Source: Flavobacterium sp. NRK F7
GTDB lineage: Bacteria > Bacteroidota > Bacteroidia > Flavobacteriales > Flavobacteriaceae
Assembly: GCF_024054195.1 (NCBI RefSeq)
Contig: NZ_JAMXLB010000001.1
Location: 1,141,646 to 1,205,645 of the forward strand
DNA length: 64,000 bases
Reading direction: 5' to 3'
Made by a program: the position numbers and the translations under genes. This document shows positions 1 through 7,653 of this stretch, piece after piece. The notes beneath the pieces are model-generated. The model ran no database searches. It was not told the DNA's origin and worked only from the letters and a program-made list of their open reading frames with translations. Position 1 is the first letter of the stretch, and each line of letters begins with the position of its first letter.

Positions 1-1559
1 TTGATACCGCTAATCCAGTTTCCATCTGTATTGTCTCCTTTCCATTGATTGTCGCTTTGTCTTCCAGTGAAATTCCACATTAAGTACCTCCAATACATAT
101 AGCCAAATTGGTATTCAAACATGAATTTCATATTGTTAAAGAAGCTTGGTTTTTCAACGATTAAATAGTCTCCATATCCTTTTAAAAATTTATCATAATC
201 TTCATAATCTAAACGGTGGCTGTTAAATGCACTTCTAAATTCAGCAACTATTTGAATCAATTCTTGTTCGTCTGCATATTCCGGCTTAATTCTGAAATCT
301 AACGGTTCTGTAAATAGCATGTAATTTTCACTATGATCGCTACTCCACATTCTAGGCAAAAAAGCTTTGTGGTTGTCGTCAGTATTTTGATTGGCGTTTT
401 TATAATTATTAGTAATTATATATTTTCCAGATTTGTAATCTCTTTCATAATTTGGTTTTCCATCTGTATAAGGATTATTTTCGTCTAATCCAGAATAACT
501 ATCAGAAAATTGAGGGCCATAAAAAAGATGCTGTTCTCCATATTGTTCTCTGTTGTAATAGGCTAAGACTTCAGCTGCATCAGAAGGTTTATTTTCATTT
601 ATAGGAGGATTTGCATTGGCTCTAATGGGGAGCATTAACCATGTTGAGAATCCAATTAATATGAATAAAACGGATAAAATAATGGTATTGTAAAACACAT
701 GACCTTTCGCTTTTGTATATCGCAAACCAAAATAAAATAAAGATAATAATACAAGGAAAGCAATTATAGTTCCTGAATTAAAAGGTAGTCCTAAGTTATT
801 TACTGCAAAGATTTCTGTTTTTCCAAAAAAAGCTAAAGTATAGGGAAGTAATAATTTAAAAATAAAAAGCAAAATTGCAACTATGACCACATTAGCAATG
901 AGGAAACTTTTTAAAGTAATATTTTTATATTTCTTGAAAAAATAAAGAAAACCAATGGCAGGTAAAGTTAATAATGTCATAAAGTGAACTCCAAATGATA
1001 ATCCAATTACTAAGGATATAATTAAAAGCCATTTATTTCCTTTGGGCTTATCCATGTCTTGTTCCCATCGTAAGCCTAACCAAAATAAGATTGCAATTAA
1101 GAATGAAGCCATTGCGTATACTTCTGCTTCAACGGCATTGAACCAAAAACTATCTGAAAACGTAAATGCTAATGAAGCTACAAAGGCGCTACCTAAAATC
1201 ATAATAGCGTTCTCTGTTGAGGCATTTTCTTCTTTTATAAAAATTCTTCTCATTAAAAGTGTCAGTGACCAAAACATGAACAGTATGGTAAAAGCACTTG
1301 AGAATACCGACATCATATTTACCATTAAAGCAATTTTTGAGGTACTGGTTGCAAACATGGCGAAGAAAGCACCTAACATTTGGAATAAGGGAGCACCTGG
1401 AGGATGTCCGATTTCGAGATTGGCAGAAGTAGCAATATATTCACCACAATCCCAAAAACTCATTGTAGGTTCAACGGTTAAAGAGAAAGTTACCAAAGCA
1501 ATTGCAAAAGTGAGCCATCCAATAATCGTATTCCATTTTTTAAAATTAAATGCAGTCAT
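1..1559 (-). CDS. DUF2723 family membrane protein, probable glycosyltransferase (partial)
   Basis: Minus-strand reading frame open from the ATG at 1557-1559 to the window edge, giving 519 codons without a stop; the C-terminus lies outside. The protein begins MTAFNFKKWN and has many hydrophobic membrane segments. Near the N-terminus is FWDCGEY (Asp37, Glu40) followed by GHPPGAPLF (residues 51-59). This acidic pair after the first membrane segment, then an HPPG stretch, is the hallmark of the DUF2723/TMEM260-type GT-C fold, whose members are proposed protein O-mannosyltransferases in Bacteroidota. A polar, Tyr- and Asn-rich stretch after about residue 310 is probably periplasmic. The assignment rests on family recognition, and the sugar donor and acceptor cannot be read from the sequence. 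An opposite-strand open frame over its 5' part is a shadow. I found no good TAnnTTTG box upstream. Confidence 0.8.
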   Translation of the reverse strand, partial: MTAFNFKKWNTIIGWLTFAIALVTFSLTVEPTMSFWDCGEYIATSANLEIGHPPGAPLFQMLGAFFAMFATSTSKIALMVNMMSVFSSAFTILFMFWSLTLLMRRIFIKEENASTENAIMILGSAFVASLAFTFSDSFWFNAVEAEVYAMASFLIAILFWLGLRWEQDMDKPKGNKWLLIISLVIGLSFGVHFMTLLTLPAIGFLYFFKKYKNITLKSFLIANVVIVAILLFIFKLLLPYTLAFFGKTEIFAVNNLGLPFNSGTIIAFLVLLSLFYFGLRYTKAKGHVFYNTIILSVLFILIGFSTWLMLPIRANANPPINENKPSDAAEVLAYYNREQYGEQHLFYGPQFSDSYSGLDENNPYTDGKPNYERDYKSGKYIITNNYKNANQNTDDNHKAFLPRMWSSDHSENYMLFTEPLDFRIKPEYADEQELIQIVAEFRSAFNSHRLDYEDYDKFLKGYGDYLIVEKPSFFNNMKFMFEYQFGYMYWRYLMWNFTGRQSDNQWKGDNTDGNWISGI

Positions 1560-1659
1560 AAAATGTATATTTGTCTTTTTTAATTTGTAATACAAAGAAA
1601 CTACTTTTTTGTTAGTAGAAAAGATTTAAAATAAATTTTAATATTTTTTTTAGAAAAAC

Positions 1660-1689
1660 TTGCAGATTAAAAAATATGTTTTAAATTTG
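1660..1689 (+). promoter_or_regulatory. Promoter of tRNA-Gln
   Basis: TTG at 1660-1662, 19 bases, then TAAATTTG at 1682-1689. This fits the Bacteroidota primary sigma signature (TTG / TAnnTTTG) and sits 19 bases before the tRNA. Confidence 0.6.
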
Positions 1690-1708
1690 CACTCGCATTC
1701 AGGAAATA

Positions 1709-1779
1709 TGGCCCATGGTGTAATGGTAACACTCCGGTTTTTGGTACCGTCATTCAAGGTTCGAGTCCTTGTGGGCCAA
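1709..1779 (+). tRNA. tRNA-Gln (anticodon TTG)
   Basis: The acceptor stem TGGCCCA (1709-1715) pairs perfectly with TGGGCCA (1772-1778). The T arm is CAAGG-TTCGAGT-CCTTG, and the anticodon loop TTTTGGT carries TTG for glutamine. The anticodon stem has a C-T mismatch at its outer pair (CCGGT against ACCGT). CCA is not encoded. A promoter lies just upstream and a hairpin terminator directly downstream, so it is a single-gene transcription unit. Confidence 0.93.
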
Positions 1780-1780
1780 C

Positions 1781-1813
1781 AAAAAAAGCCTCTCATTTGA
1801 GAGGCTTTTTTTT
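1781..1813. terminator. Bidirectional terminator between tRNA-Gln and usp
   Basis: A stem AAGCCTCTCA / TGAGAGGCTT with a 2-base loop is flanked by an A-run on the left and a T-run on the right. It can stop both the rightward tRNA transcript and the leftward stress-protein transcript. Confidence 0.85.
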
Positions 1814-1826
1814 ATGTTTTTTTAAG

Positions 1827-2651
1827 TTATATTTTGAAGGTAATAACAGGTCTTTTAGCATGATTTACAAGATCTTCACTAATACTTCCATTAAAGAAGT
1901 GTGAAAGCCCTTTTCTTCCATGTGTGCTCATTCCAATAATATCTGCATCAATGCTTTTAGCGAAATGAAGGATTCCTTTCTCTACATTGATGTCGTTATA
2001 AATGTGTGTTGAAAAGCTATTGATGTTGAAATGTGAAACAAAATCATCCATGATTTTTTGCGCTACACGAGTTGATTTGAAATTGTTTGGGGTGTTTATG
2101 TTTACCAAATGAATGTGAGAATTAAATTTATTAGCGAAATCCACTACTTTTTCAAACGGACTTTTTATTTCGTCTGAAAAATCGGAAGCAAATACAAAAT
2201 CTTTGGCACTAAAGTCGGTTTCTTCTCTTTTGATAACTAAAACGGGTATTTCGGCATTTCGAACTACTTTTTCGGTATTTGAGCCAATGAACATTTCTTG
2301 AAAACCACTTGCTCCGTGAGATCCCATTACAATTAAATCGGCATTGTGTGTTTTTTGATTGCTCATGATACCGTCAAATGCAATTTCAAACTGAATTACT
2401 TTTGTAGTTTTTATGCCTTGTAAATAAGGAGCGTTCATCAAATTGTCTAATTTGGCAATTGCAGCATTTTTAAAAAGCATTAGTTCGGGTATTTCGTGTG
2501 AAGAAGTTATAGCGTCATTTCCGGTAGTAGGAAGTTCTAACATGTGAATAAGTATAATTTCACTATCGTCTTTTTTGGCAATTTGAGCAGCAACTTTTAA
2601 GGCATATTCGGCATGTTTGGAAAAATCTGTGGGTACTAAAATTTTTTTCAT
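1827..2651 (-). CDS. Universal stress protein, tandem UspA domains
   Basis: A 274-residue protein with two Usp domains, roughly residues 1-140 and 150-274, each starting with a beta strand and an Asp (KKILVPTDFS; DFVFASDFS). The first domain carries a nucleotide-binding loop of the form G-2X-G-9X-G-S (GSHGASGFQEMFIGS). The second has STHGRKGLSHFFNGS, where the first glycine is replaced by serine, so ATP binding may be confined to the first half. Tandem-domain Usp proteins of about 280 residues are common in Flavobacteriaceae and are linked to stress or starvation survival, with no defined substrate. It is a single gene, convergent with the tRNA and divergent from rimP. Confidence 0.88.
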   Translation of the reverse strand: MKKILVPTDFSKHAEYALKVAAQIAKKDDSEIILIHMLELPTTGNDAITSSHEIPELMLFKNAAIAKLDNLMNAPYLQGIKTTKVIQFEIAFDGIMSNQKTHNADLIVMGSHGASGFQEMFIGSNTEKVVRNAEIPVLVIKREETDFSAKDFVFASDFSDEIKSPFEKVVDFANKFNSHIHLVNINTPNNFKSTRVAQKIMDDFVSHFNINSFSTHIYNDINVEKGILHFAKSIDADIIGMSTHGRKGLSHFFNGSISEDLVNHAKRPVITFKI

Positions 2652-2749
2652 AAAATATATTTTTTAGTTTGAATTGTAAAAGTTTACATCATAAAGTTAC
2701 TGATTATATTCTAATTAAACAATTATTTTAAATTAAAAAAAATATTATG

Positions 2750-2757
2750 TATATTTG
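2750..2757 (+). promoter_or_regulatory. Promoter of the rimP-nusA-infB operon
   Basis: TATATTTG matches TAnnTTTG exactly. Transcription would start near 2763, right at the foot of the first leader hairpin. No clear TTG is seen about 20 bases upstream. Confidence 0.55.
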
Positions 2758-2762
2758 CATCG

Positions 2763-2813
2763 ATTATTTATATAGTAGTTAAATAATGAGGCACGCAACG
2801 CGTGCCTCTTTTT
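2763..2813 (+). promoter_or_regulatory. Two-hairpin leader with terminator-like second stem, upstream of rimP
   Basis: The first hairpin pairs ATTATTTA (2763-2770) with TAAATAAT (2780-2787) around a 9-base loop. The second starts at the very next base: GAGGCACGC (2788-2796) pairs perfectly with GCGTGCCTC (2800-2808) around a 3-base AAC loop, and is followed by five T residues (2809-2813). That is the form of an intrinsic terminator, lying between the promoter and the rimP start at 2822. Because this operon encodes NusA, a factor acting on RNA polymerase pausing and termination, the likely role (inference) is attenuation or autoregulation. Alternatively the stem only protects the 5' end or shapes translation initiation. 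Confidence 0.6.
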
Positions 2814-2821
2814 ATAAAAAT

Positions 2822-3289
2822 ATGACATTTAAAGAGGAAGTAAATCAATTGTTGCACAAAGCGCTTGAAGAGCGCCCTTCGCTTTTTTTGATTGATTTAA
2901 AAGTAGATGATGCCTATAAAATTAATATTATTTTAGATGGCGATAAAGGAGTTACTTTGCAAGATTGTATCGATGTGAATCGTGCTATAGATGCTAGTTT
3001 AGATGCCGAAAAATATGATTTTAGTATTGAAGTGGCTTCAGCAGGACTTTCGAGTCCGCTAAAGTTGGTGAGGCAGTATAAAAAGAATATTGGTCGTAAT
3101 TTAAAAGTAAAAACAACTTCTTCTGAAGAAATTGAAGCCTTACTTACTGCTGCCGATGATAATGGTATTACATTAGAATGGAAAGCAAGAGAACCAAAAA
3201 AAATCGGAAAAGGGAAAGAAACAGTAGAAAAATCTGTAAATTTGCCTTATTCTGAAATTAAAGAAGCTACAGTAATAGTATTATTTTAA
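2822..3289 (+). CDS. rimP: Ribosome maturation factor RimP
   Basis: RimP assists assembly of the 30S ribosomal subunit. I chose the ATG at 2822, giving 155 residues beginning [11 protein letters not shown], the usual length for this family. An in-frame ATG at 2786 would add 12 residues encoded by the leader hairpin and is unlikely to be used. The N-terminal alpha/beta domain contains [20 protein letters not shown] and the family segment [14 protein letters not shown] (compare the EVSSPGxxxPL consensus), followed by a C-terminal SH3-like domain. It is the first gene of the conserved rimP-nusA-infB operon, with nusA 13 bases downstream. Confidence 0.92.
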   Translation: MTFKEEVNQLLHKALEERPSLFLIDLKVDDAYKINIILDGDKGVTLQDCIDVNRAIDASLDAEKYDFSIEVASAGLSSPLKLVRQYKKNIGRNLKVKTTSSEEIEALLTAADDNGITLEWKAREPKKIGKGKETVEKSVNLPYSEIKEATVIVLF

Positions 3290-3302
3290 ATAAAGAGTTG
3301 AC

Positions 3303-4541
3303 ATGGAAAATATTGCGTTAATAGAATCGTTTTCAGAATTTAAAGACGATAAGCTCATAGATAGAGTTACCTTAATGGCAATTTTAGAAGATGTGTTTAG
3401 AAATGCATTGAAGAAAAAATACGGTTCAGACGATAATTTCGATATTATTATCAATCCTGATAAAGGAGATATGGAGATTTGGAGAAATAGAACTGTTGTT
3501 GAAAATGGAGAGGTTGAAGATGAAAACTCTGAGATTTCATTAGCAGATGCAAGAAAAATTGAGCCCGATTTTGAAGTTGGTGAAGAGGTATCTGAAGAAG
3601 TGAAGTTGTTTCAATTAGGAAGAAGAGCTATTTTAGCACTTCGTCAAAACTTGATATCCAAGATTCATGAACATGATAATACCAATCTATATAAACAATT
3701 TAAAGATTTGGTTGGCGATATTTATACTGCAGAAGTGCATCATGTTAGACCAAAAATGGTTGTTTTGATGGATGATGATGGGAATGAAATAGTATTGCCT
3801 AAAGAAAAACAAATTCCAAATGATTATTTCAAAAAAGGAGATAATGTAAGGGGAATCATTGAGAGTGTTGAACTAAAAGGAAACAAGCCTCAAATTATGA
3901 TGTCGAGAACCGCTCCTGAATTTCTTGAGAAATTATTTGAACAAGAAATACCTGAGGTCTTTGATGGTTTAATCAATGTTAAGAAGGTGGTGAGAATTCC
4001 TGGTGAAAAAGCAAAAGTAGCTGTGGATTCTTATGATGATAGAATTGATCCAGTAGGAGCTTGTGTGGGAATGAAAGGTTCTCGAATTCATGGTATCGTT
4101 CGTGAGTTAGGAAATGAAAATATTGATGTAATTAATTATACCAACAATGTTCAATTGTATATTACAAGAGCATTAAGTCCTGCTAAAGTTTCTTCCGTTA
4201 AAATTGATGAAGAAACTAAAAAAGCAGAAGTATTTTTAAAAGTTGAAGAAGTTTCTAAAGCCATTGGTCGTGGAGGATATAATATCAAATTAGCAAGTTT
4301 ATTAACGGGTTATGAGTTGGATGTTATTAGAGAAGGTGTTGTTGAAGTTGACGACGTAGAATTAAGAGAGTTTTCAGATGAAATTGATGCTTGGGTAATT
4401 GAAGAATTTGAAAAGATTGGTTTAGATACAGCAAGAAGTGTTTTAGGTCAGGATGTAGAAGATTTAGTAAGAAGAACTGATTTAGAAGAAGAAACAATAT
4501 TAGATGTTATTCGAATTTTAAAAGAAGAATTAGAAGATTAA
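3303..4541 (+). CDS. nusA: Transcription termination/antitermination factor NusA
   Basis: 412 residues. The order is an N-terminal polymerase-binding domain (about 1-130), an S1 domain (about 135-200, starting near GDIYTAEVHHVRPKMVV) and two KH domains, recognisable from VGACVGMKGSRIHGIVREL and from the later GRGGYNIKLASLL. The protein stops soon after the second KH domain with an acidic tail (EEETILDVIRILKEELED) and lacks the AR repeats of gammaproteobacterial NusA, as is usual in Bacteroidota. NusA binds RNA polymerase and nascent RNA and tunes pausing and termination. It is co-transcribed with rimP and infB. The terminator-like hairpin in the operon leader is a natural candidate for control by NusA itself. 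Confidence 0.96.
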   Translation: MENIALIESFSEFKDDKLIDRVTLMAILEDVFRNALKKKYGSDDNFDIIINPDKGDMEIWRNRTVVENGEVEDENSEISLADARKIEPDFEVGEEVSEEVKLFQLGRRAILALRQNLISKIHEHDNTNLYKQFKDLVGDIYTAEVHHVRPKMVVLMDDDGNEIVLPKEKQIPNDYFKKGDNVRGIIESVELKGNKPQIMMSRTAPEFLEKLFEQEIPEVFDGLINVKKVVRIPGEKAKVAVDSYDDRIDPVGACVGMKGSRIHGIVRELGNENIDVINYTNNVQLYITRALSPAKVSSVKIDEETKKAEVFLKVEEVSKAIGRGGYNIKLASLLTGYELDVIREGVVEVDDVELREFSDEIDAWVIEEFEKIGLDTARSVLGQDVEDLVRRTDLEEETILDVIRILKEELED

Positions 4542-4596
4542 TTCTTAAAAATTGGACAACAACACACAAAACAAAAAGAATTAGAAAAAAGATTAT

Positions 4597-7428
4597 ATGT
4601 CTGACAAAAGAGTTATAAGAATCAATAAAGTTTTAAGGGAGTTAAACATTTCTCTAGATAGAGCTGTGGACTTTTTAAAAGAAAAGGATCATGAAATTGA
4701 AGCAAGTCCAAATGCTAAAATATCTCAAGAGGAATACGATGTCTTATGCAGTCAATTTTCTGCCGATAAAGGCAAGAAAGTAGCCTCTCTTGAAGTAAGT
4801 GAAGAAAAGAAAAAAGAGAAAGAAGCGCTTAAAAAAGAGCTAGAAAAAGAGGTTGAAATTAAACGTCAGCATGAAGAACTGCAAAAACAAGAAGTAATTA
4901 AAGCAAGAGCTTCTTTAGCAGGTCCTAAAGCGGTTGGAAAAATCGATTTAAATCCAAAAAAGGTAGAACCTAAACAAGAAACTCCCGTTGTTGAGGAAAA
5001 ACCTGTCGTTGTTGAAGAACAAAAAGAAGAACCAAAAGTGGTGGCTGAAGAGCAGCCTAAAGTAGCGCCTGAAAAACCAGTTTTGAAGACAGTTGAAAAA
5101 GCGGTTGAAAAGGCTGAGCAACCTAAAGTGGTTACTAATTCTTCTGTTGAGAAAAACAATCCAACTCAAGAATCTACTGAGGATGATAAAATTGCAACCA
5201 ATTATCAAAAACTTTCTGGAGCTACTTTTACTGGACAAAAAATTGATTTAAGTCAGTTCAATAAGCCTAAAAAGAAAATTGAACCACGTAAAGATATTAA
5301 AAAACCAGGGGATGCTAAAGGACCTAATGTAGGTGGAGCAAATAGCAGCAATAATAATAACAATTCGAATAAGAATAAGAGAAAGAGAATAACAAAACCA
5401 GTTCCTGGTGCAAATAATAATAACGCTACAGGACCCCAAGCTGGTGGAGGCGTTAAAAAAGATTTCTCTAAAGATCGTTTTAATAAAGGTAAAAAAGTTG
5501 TTGTTCAAAAAACGGAACCAACTGAAGAAGAAGTAAAAAACCAAATTAAAGAAACTCTTGAAAGACTTCAAGGGAAAGGTAAAAAAGGTTCTAAAGCGGC
5601 TAAATATAGAAAAGATAAAAGAGAATCACACCGTCAGCGTGTTGATGATGAGTTACAACAACAGGACTTAGAAAGTAAAATCTTAAAAGTAACCGAGTTT
5701 GTAACTGTAGGTGAGATTGCCTCTTTAATGGATGTGCCAATTACAAAAGTGATTGGAACGTGTATGTCACTTGGAATTATGGTTACCATGAATCAACGAT
5801 TAGATGCTGAAACATTATCAATTGTTGCGGATGAATTTGGTTATGAAGTAGAGTTTATTACAACGGATATTGAAGAAGCTGCAGAAGTTATTGTAGATAA
5901 TCCAGAAGATTTAGTACATAGGGCTCCAATCGTAACGGTAATGGGCCACGTAGATCATGGTAAAACATCTTTATTGGATTATATTCGTAAAGAAAATGTT
6001 ATCGCTGGGGAGTCTGGTGGAATTACCCAACATATTGGTGCTTATGGTGTAGAATTAGATAACGGACAAAAAATTGCTTTCTTAGATACTCCTGGTCACG
6101 AAGCCTTTACGGCAATGCGTGCTCGTGGTGCTCAAGTTACAGATATTGCTATTATAGTAATTGCTGCTGACGACGATATCATGCCACAAACGAAAGAGGC
6201 GATTAGTCATGCACAAGCTGCTGGAGTACCCATGATTTTTGCCATTAATAAAGTGGATAAGCCAACCGCAAATCCAGAAAAAATTAAAGAAAAATTAGCA
6301 GGAATGAATCTGTTAGTAGAAGATTGGGGTGGTAAATACCAATCTCATGATATTTCTGCTAAAACAGGTTTAGGAGTAAAAGAATTATTAGAAAAAGTAT
6401 TGTTAGAAGCTGAAGTTCTAGAATTAAAAGCGAATCCAAATAGAAATGCTCTAGGAACGGTTGTAGAAGCGCAATTAGATAAAGGACGTGGTTATGTAAC
6501 TACCATTTTAGTACAAGCGGGTACTTTGAAAATTGGAGATTATATGTTGGCAGGTAAAAATCATGGTAAGATTAAAGCTATGTTTGATGAGCGTGGACAT
6601 AATGTTACAGAAGCTGGACCTTCAACACCGGTATCAATTTTAGGTTTGGATGGAGCTCCTACTGCCGGTGATAAATTCAATGTATATGATGATGAAAGAG
6701 AGGCGAAACAAATTGCTGCAAAAAGAACGCAATTGCAACGTGAGCAATCGGTTCGTACGCAAAAGCACATTACATTAGCAGAAATTGGTCGTCGTATTGC
6801 TTTAGGTCAGTTTAAAGAATTAAACATAATTTTAAAAGGAGACGTAGATGGATCGGTAGAAGCGTTATCGGATTCCTTCTCTAAATTGTCTACCGAAGAA
6901 ATTCAAATTAATATTATTCACAAAGGTGTTGGTGCCATCACTGAATCGGATGTATTATTAGCGTCTGCTTCTGATGCAATTATTATTGGGTTTAACGTGC
7001 GTCCGCAAGGAAATGCTAAAGCATTGGCTGAGAAAGAAGAAATTGATATCCGTAATTATTCTATTATTTATGCAGCTATCGATGATTTAAAAGATGCCAT
7101 GGAAGGAATGCTTTCACCAGAATTAAAAGAAGAAATTACAGGTACTGCTGAAATTCGTGAGTTATTCAAAATTTCTAAAGTGGGAACTATTGCTGGATGT
7201 ATGGTTACTGATGGTAAGATTTACCGAAATTCACAAATCCGTTTGATTCGAGAAGGGGTGGTTATCTACACGGGGGAATTAGCTACTTTAAAACGTTTTA
7301 AAGATGATGTTAAGGAAGTGTCAAAAGGATATGATTGTGGTATGCAGATTAAAAACTACAACGATCTTAAAGAGCTAGACTTAATTGAAGCTTTCCAAGA
7401 AGTAGAAGTGAAGAAAAAATTGAAATAA
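4597..7428 (+). CDS. infB: Translation initiation factor IF-2
   Basis: 943 residues. An IF2 N-terminal helical module (about 4-50) is followed by a long charged Lys/Glu/Val/Pro-rich linker and an Asn/Gly-rich low-complexity stretch (about residues 245-290). A second IF2-N module lies at about 367-420. The GTPase domain begins near residue 440 with the P-loop GHVDHGKT (450-457), DTPGHEAF and NKVDK. Beta-barrel and C-terminal domains that bind initiator tRNA complete the protein. IF-2 delivers formyl-Met-tRNA to the 30S subunit and promotes subunit joining. It lies 55 bases after nusA and is followed by a strong terminator. Several opposite-strand frames over the repetitive linker are shadows. 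Confidence 0.97.
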   Translation: MSDKRVIRINKVLRELNISLDRAVDFLKEKDHEIEASPNAKISQEEYDVLCSQFSADKGKKVASLEVSEEKKKEKEALKKELEKEVEIKRQHEELQKQEVIKARASLAGPKAVGKIDLNPKKVEPKQETPVVEEKPVVVEEQKEEPKVVAEEQPKVAPEKPVLKTVEKAVEKAEQPKVVTNSSVEKNNPTQESTEDDKIATNYQKLSGATFTGQKIDLSQFNKPKKKIEPRKDIKKPGDAKGPNVGGANSSNNNNNSNKNKRKRITKPVPGANNNNATGPQAGGGVKKDFSKDRFNKGKKVVVQKTEPTEEEVKNQIKETLERLQGKGKKGSKAAKYRKDKRESHRQRVDDELQQQDLESKILKVTEFVTVGEIASLMDVPITKVIGTCMSLGIMVTMNQRLDAETLSIVADEFGYEVEFITTDIEEAAEVIVDNPEDLVHRAPIVTVMGHVDHGKTSLLDYIRKENVIAGESGGITQHIGAYGVELDNGQKIAFLDTPGHEAFTAMRARGAQVTDIAIIVIAADDDIMPQTKEAISHAQAAGVPMIFAINKVDKPTANPEKIKEKLAGMNLLVEDWGGKYQSHDISAKTGLGVKELLEKVLLEAEVLELKANPNRNALGTVVEAQLDKGRGYVTTILVQAGTLKIGDYMLAGKNHGKIKAMFDERGHNVTEAGPSTPVSILGLDGAPTAGDKFNVYDDEREAKQIAAKRTQLQREQSVRTQKHITLAEIGRRIALGQFKELNIILKGDVDGSVEALSDSFSKLSTEEIQINIIHKGVGAITESDVLLASASDAIIIGFNVRPQGNAKALAEKEEIDIRNYSIIYAAIDDLKDAMEGMLSPELKEEITGTAEIRELFKISKVGTIAGCMVTDGKIYRNSQIRLIREGVVIYTGELATLKRFKDDVKEVSKGYDCGMQIKNYNDLKELDLIEAFQEVEVKKKLK

Positions 7429-7445
7429 GAAATTTCATTTGATAT

Positions 7446-7477
7446 AAAAAACCAAGCGATTTTAGCTTGGTTTTTTT
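7446..7477 (+). terminator. Terminator of the rimP-nusA-infB operon
   Basis: ACCAAGC (7451-7457), a 7-base loop, and GCTTGGT (7465-7471), extended by flanking A and T runs and ending in a T-tract. Confidence 0.85.
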
Positions 7478-7525
7478 ATTTGATGGTATTGAAGAGTAGG
7501 TAATAGAGTAGGTTTTTCAATAGAG

Positions 7526-7613
7526 CCCTGATAGAAGCGATATCCTGTCATTGTAAGCGATTCTTTATATCAATGTAAATGTGGTACAATGACAGATTTA
7601 GCGGATAGCAGGA
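7526..7613 (+). repeat. Structured intergenic repeat, copy A
   Basis: An 88-base GC-richer element in the gap between the convergent infB and TonB-receptor genes. It begins CCCTGATAGAAGCGATATC and ends GCGGATAGCAGGA. Inside is a perfect 11-bp stem, CTGTCATTGTA (7545-7555) with TACAATGACAG (7585-7595), around a 29-base loop. The outer CCTG and CAGG can also pair. Copy B at 62293-62351, in the opposite orientation, shares the outer segments but has an unrelated inner stem. From memory, similar elements recur between genes in Flavobacterium genomes; I could not check this. The rest of the 7429-7653 gap holds only the infB terminator and AT-rich sequence. Confidence 0.65.
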
Positions 7614-7653
7614 GGGATTTAAAACGAACTATTTTTTTTGTGCTCCCAAATGA

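Noticed and set aside
1042-1590. Plus-strand open frame of 182 codons
   Set aside because: It is antisense to the DUF2723 gene, whose minus-strand translation has clear family motifs.
2786-2821. Upstream ATG that would extend rimP by 12 residues
   Set aside because: The extension is encoded by the terminator-like hairpin and T-run, and the ATG at 2822 gives the normal family start and length.
4866-5571. Minus-strand open frames over the infB linker
   Set aside because: They are by-products of the repetitive Lys/Glu/Asn codons of the IF-2 linker, with no independent signals.
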